Shown here: positions 61,001-64,000 of the stretch, one piece after another
How the letters are laid out: each line of letters begins with the position of its first letter
Numbering within the stretch: the stretch's first letter is position 1
Assembly: GCF_051401765.1 (NCBI RefSeq)
Contig: NW_027480601.1
Location: 434,001-498,000 of the forward strand
Direction of reading: 5' to 3'
From: Calliopsis andreniformis
Lineage: Eukaryota > Arthropoda > Insecta > Hymenoptera > Andrenidae
Length of the DNA stretch: 64,000 bases
Program-made: the position numbers and the translations under genes
Notes under the pieces: model-generated
Databases searched by the model: none
Seen by the model: only the letters and a program-made list of their open reading frames with translations
What the model was told of the DNA's origin: nothing

Positions 61001-64000
61001 AATTCTCAAACCTCCATCCTCAATCCTCAATACTCAATCTTCAATCCTCAATCCTCAGTCCTCTATCTTCAATCGTCAATGCTCGATCCTCAATCCTCTA
61101 TCCTCAGTCCTCAATCCTCAATCCTCAATCCTCAAACCTCAATCCTCAATCCTCAAACCTCAATCCTCAAACCTCAAACCTCAATCTTCAATCCTCAATA
61201 CTCAATCATCAATCCTCAATCCTCAATCCTCAATCCTCAATCCTCAATCCTCAATCCCCAATCTTCAATCCTCAATACTCAATCTGCAATCCTCAATCCT
61301 CAGTCCTCACTACTCAATCCTCATTCTTCAATCCTCAATACCGAATCCTCAATCTTCAATCCTCAATCCTCAATCCTCAATCCTCAATCCTCAATCCTCA
61401 ATTTTCAATCATTAATAATCAATCTTCAATCCTCAATCCTCGATCCTCAATGTTCAGTCCTCAATACCGAATCCTCAATCTTCAATCCCCAATCCTCAAT
61501 CTTCAATCCTCAATCTTAATCACCAATCCTCAATACTCAATCCTCAATCCTCAATCCTCAATCCTCAATCCTCAGTCCTCAATCCTCAATCCTCAATTCT
61601 CAAACCTCCATCCTCAATCCTCAATACTCAATCTTCAATCCTCAATCCTCAGTCCTCAATCTTCAATCACCAATGCTCAATCCTCAATCCTCAATCCTCA
61701 GTCCTCAATCCTCAATCCTCAATCCTCAAACCTCAATCCTCAATCCTCAAACCTCAATCCTCAATCTTCAATCCTCAATACTCAATCTTCAATCCTCAAT
61801 CCTCAATCCTCAATCCTCAATCCTCAATCCTCAATCCCCAATCTTCAATCCTCAATACTCAATCTGCAATCCTCAATCCTCAGTCCTCACTACTCAATCC
61901 TCATTCTTCAATCCTCAATACCGAATCCTCAATCTTCAATCCTCAATCCTCAATACTCAATTCTCAATCCTCAATTTTCAATCATTAATAATCAATCTTC
62001 AATCCTCAATCCTCGATCCTCAATCCCCAACCCTCAATCCTCAATGTTCAGTCCTCAATACCGAATCCTCAATCTTCAATCCTCAATCCTCAATCTTCAA
62101 TCCTCAATCTTAATCACCAATCCTCAATACTCAATCTTCAATCCTTAATCCTCAATCCTCAATCCTCAATCCTCAATCTTCAATTCTCAATCCTCAGTCC
62201 TCAAACCACAGTCCTCAATCATCAATCCTCAATCCTCAATCCTCAATCCTCAATCCTCAATACTCAGTCCTCAAACCTCAATCCTCAATACTCAATCTTC
62301 AATCCTCAATCTTCAGTCCTCAATCCTCAATCCTCAATCCCCAATCCTCAATCCTCAGTCCTCAATCTTCAATCACCAATGCTCAATCCTCAATCCTCAA
62401 TCCTCAGTCCTCAATCCTCAATCCTCAATCCTCAATCCTCAAACCTCAATCCTCAATCCTCAAACCTCAATCCTCAATCTTCAATCCTCAATACTCAATC
62501 TTCAATCCTCAATCCTCAATCCTCAATCCTCAATCCTCAATCCTCAATCACCAATCTTCAATCCTCAATACTCAATCTGCAATCCTCAATTATCAGTCCC
62601 CACTACTCAATCCTCATTCTTCAATCCTCAATACCGAATCCTCAATCTTCAATCCTCAATCCTCAGTCCTCAATCCTCAATCCTCAATCCTCAATCCTCA
62701 ATCCTCAGTCCTCAAACCACAGTCCTCAATCATCAATCCTCAGTTCTCAACCCTTAATCCTCAATCTTCAATCCTCAATCTTCAATACTCAACATTCAAT
62801 CCTCAATCCTCAATCCCCAATATTCAATGCGCAATCCTCAATTATCAAACCGCAATCCTCAACCCGCAGTCCTCAATCCTCAATCCCCAATCCTCAATCC
62901 TCAATCCTCAATTCTCAAACCTCAATCCTCAATCCTCAATACTCAATCTTCAATCCTCAATCCTCTGTCCTCAATCTTCAATCCTCAATGCTCAATCCTC
63001 AATCCTCAATCCTCAATCTTCAATTCTCAATACTCAATCTTCAATCCTCAATCCTCAATCCTCAATCCTCAATCCTCGATCTTCAATCCTCAATACTCAA
63101 TCTTCAATCCTCAATCCTCAATCCTCTATCCTCAATCGTCAGTCTTCAATCCTCAGTGCTCAACCTTTAATCCTCAGTCCTCAACCCTCATTCTTCAATC
63201 CTCAATACCCAATCCTCAATCTTCAATCCTCAATCCTCAATCCTCAATTCTCAATCCTCAATCCTCAGTCCTCAGCCCTCAAACCTCAATCCTCAACCCT
63301 CAGCCCTCATCCTCAATCCTCAATCCTCAATCCTCAATCCTCAAACTTCAATCCTCAACACTCAATATTCAATCCTCAATCCTCAGTCCTCAATCTTCAA
63401 TCCTCAATGCTCAATCCTCAATCCTCAATCCTCAATACTTAATCGTCAATCCTCAATCCTTATCCTTCAATCCTCAATACCCAATCCTCAATCTTCAATC
63501 CTGAATCCTCAACCTTCATTTCTCAATCCTCGATCCTCAGTCCTCAGACCTCAAACCTCAATCCTCTACTCTCATCCCTCATCCTCAATCCTCAATCGAC
63601 AATCCGCAATCCTCATCCTTCAATCCTCAATACCCAATCCTCAATCTTCAATCCTCAATCCTCAATCCTCATTTCTCAATCCTCGATCCTCAATCCTCTA
63701 TCCTCAGTCCTCAAACCACAGTCCTCAATCATCAATCCTCAATCCTCAATCCTCAATCCTCAATCCTCAGTCCTCAAACCTCAATCCTGAATCCTCAATC
63801 CTGAATCCTCAATCTTCAGCCCTCAGTCCTCTACAATCAGTTGTCAATCCTCAATCCTCAATAGAATATCATCAATTCACAGTTTTCATTACTAAATACT
63901 CAATCTACAATCTTCAAATCTCTATCCACAAACGTCAATCCTCATCACTCAACCCTCAACACTCAGTCCCCAATCCTCAATATTCTATCCTCAATCCTCA
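52072..64000 (+). repeat. Right-hand mosaic domain
   Basis: The domain is composed of E/ATGTTCAGTCC blocks, R motifs, A3 islands and one B island (54516-54596). Segments recur in shuffled order. About 54865-55900 matches 60373-61400 (offset 5,508). About 56275-57980 matches 43840-45550 (offset 12,431) and also 49750-51460. About 58717-60297 matches 45950-47530. The last 160 bases restart the A3-island block of 60.43 kb (offset about 3,412), so the array continues beyond the window. No gene seen. Confidence 0.78.

Larger units (their letters stand above)
1..64000 (+). repeat. Heptanucleotide satellite array, unit TCAATCC
   Basis: Every line of the window is built from TCAATCC and one- or two-base variants, all in the same orientation. 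No reverse-oriented (GGATTGA) block was seen on the + strand. The canonical unit has 3 C, 2 A, 2 T and no G, so G appears only through variants such as TCAGTCC, TCAATGC, TGAATCC and TCGATCC. Seven-base phase is kept over long stretches, including inside the diverged islands, and slips mainly at recurrent 6-base units (TCATCC, TCGTCC). Neither array edge lies in the window. Known heptamer satellites (for example those of Drosophila virilis) show that such arrays form heterochromatin, but I do not recognise this unit as a named satellite. A eukaryotic origin is inferred from array size and layered structure. Confidence 0.97.

Noticed and set aside
1..64000. Telomeric repeat array (GGATTGA or TTGAGGA as a telomere-like unit)
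   Set aside because: Telomeric tracts are usually homogeneous and lack kilobase HORs and diverged islands. The unit has only two adjacent G bases and is not a telomere repeat I know. A telomere-derived origin cannot be excluded but has no support here.
1..64000. CCAAT boxes (CCCCAATCC and similar)
   Set aside because: They appear wherever TCAATCC mutates to CCAATCC, have no relation to any promoter, and recur in fixed HOR positions.
1..64000. tRNA, rRNA or other structured RNA genes, transposon ends or target-site duplications
   Set aside because: No cloverleaf, rRNA-like stretch, terminal inverted repeat, poly-A tail or reverse-transcriptase-like frame was seen on either strand. The strand is too poor in G to form such RNAs.

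Overview
The whole 64 kb window reads as one continuous satellite-type array. I see no credible gene, RNA gene, transposon, CRISPR array or promoter. The basic unit is the heptamer TCAATCC. It is read on the + strand in one orientation from base 1 to base 64000, with no inverted block, and the array runs off both window edges. The canonical unit contains no G, so the + strand is very poor in G (strong GC skew) and the - strand is (GGATTGA)n. A degenerate heptamer satellite of this length with several layers of higher-order repeat (HOR) is typical of eukaryotic constitutive heterochromatin (pericentromeric, subtelomeric or B-chromosome-like). Nothing here identifies the species.

The long + strand open frames are a by-product of the repeat. 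Seven is coprime with three, so all three frames translate to the same heptapeptide SSILNPQ and none meets a stop until a variant heptamer creates one. The - strand gives TGA every 21 bases in every frame. I therefore call no CDS.

Above the heptamer there are three layers. (1) Variant heptamers (TCAGTCC, TCAATAC, TCAATCT, TCAATGC, TCAACCC, TCAAACC, TCGATCC, TGAATCC and others) recur in fixed order, giving local units of about 154-470 bp. (2) More diverged islands of about 40-120 bp recur tens of times. I define four families, A (about 56 copies), B (10), C (6) and D (7), and they align to each other, so they look like descendants of one element. (3) Kilobase-scale HORs and segmental duplications are built from these.

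Layout. 1-5.3 kb: B-type block with a 1.46 kb tandem duplication. 5.3-9.95 kb: irregular A-rich block with 2.53 kb, 238 bp and 146 bp repeats. 9.95-20.2 kb: three related HOR copies (a, b, c) carrying A, D, C and E islands. 20.2-22.3 kb: B/R block. 22.3-38.1 kb: three copies of a 5.46-5.60 kb HOR (alpha1-3). 38.1-41.6 kb: a second copy of the 18.5-21.5 kb region. 41.6-52.1 kb: a 4.57 kb segment present twice, 5,910 bp apart (beta1, beta2). 52.1-64 kb: a mosaic of shorter duplicates of the same material.

Several duplication and deletion junctions fall inside A islands or have lengths equal to the distance between two islands. This suggests that unequal homologous exchange between islands shaped the array. 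All coordinates come from reading by eye. Block edges merge into canonical heptamers, so they are approximate by tens of bases unless an anchor is given.
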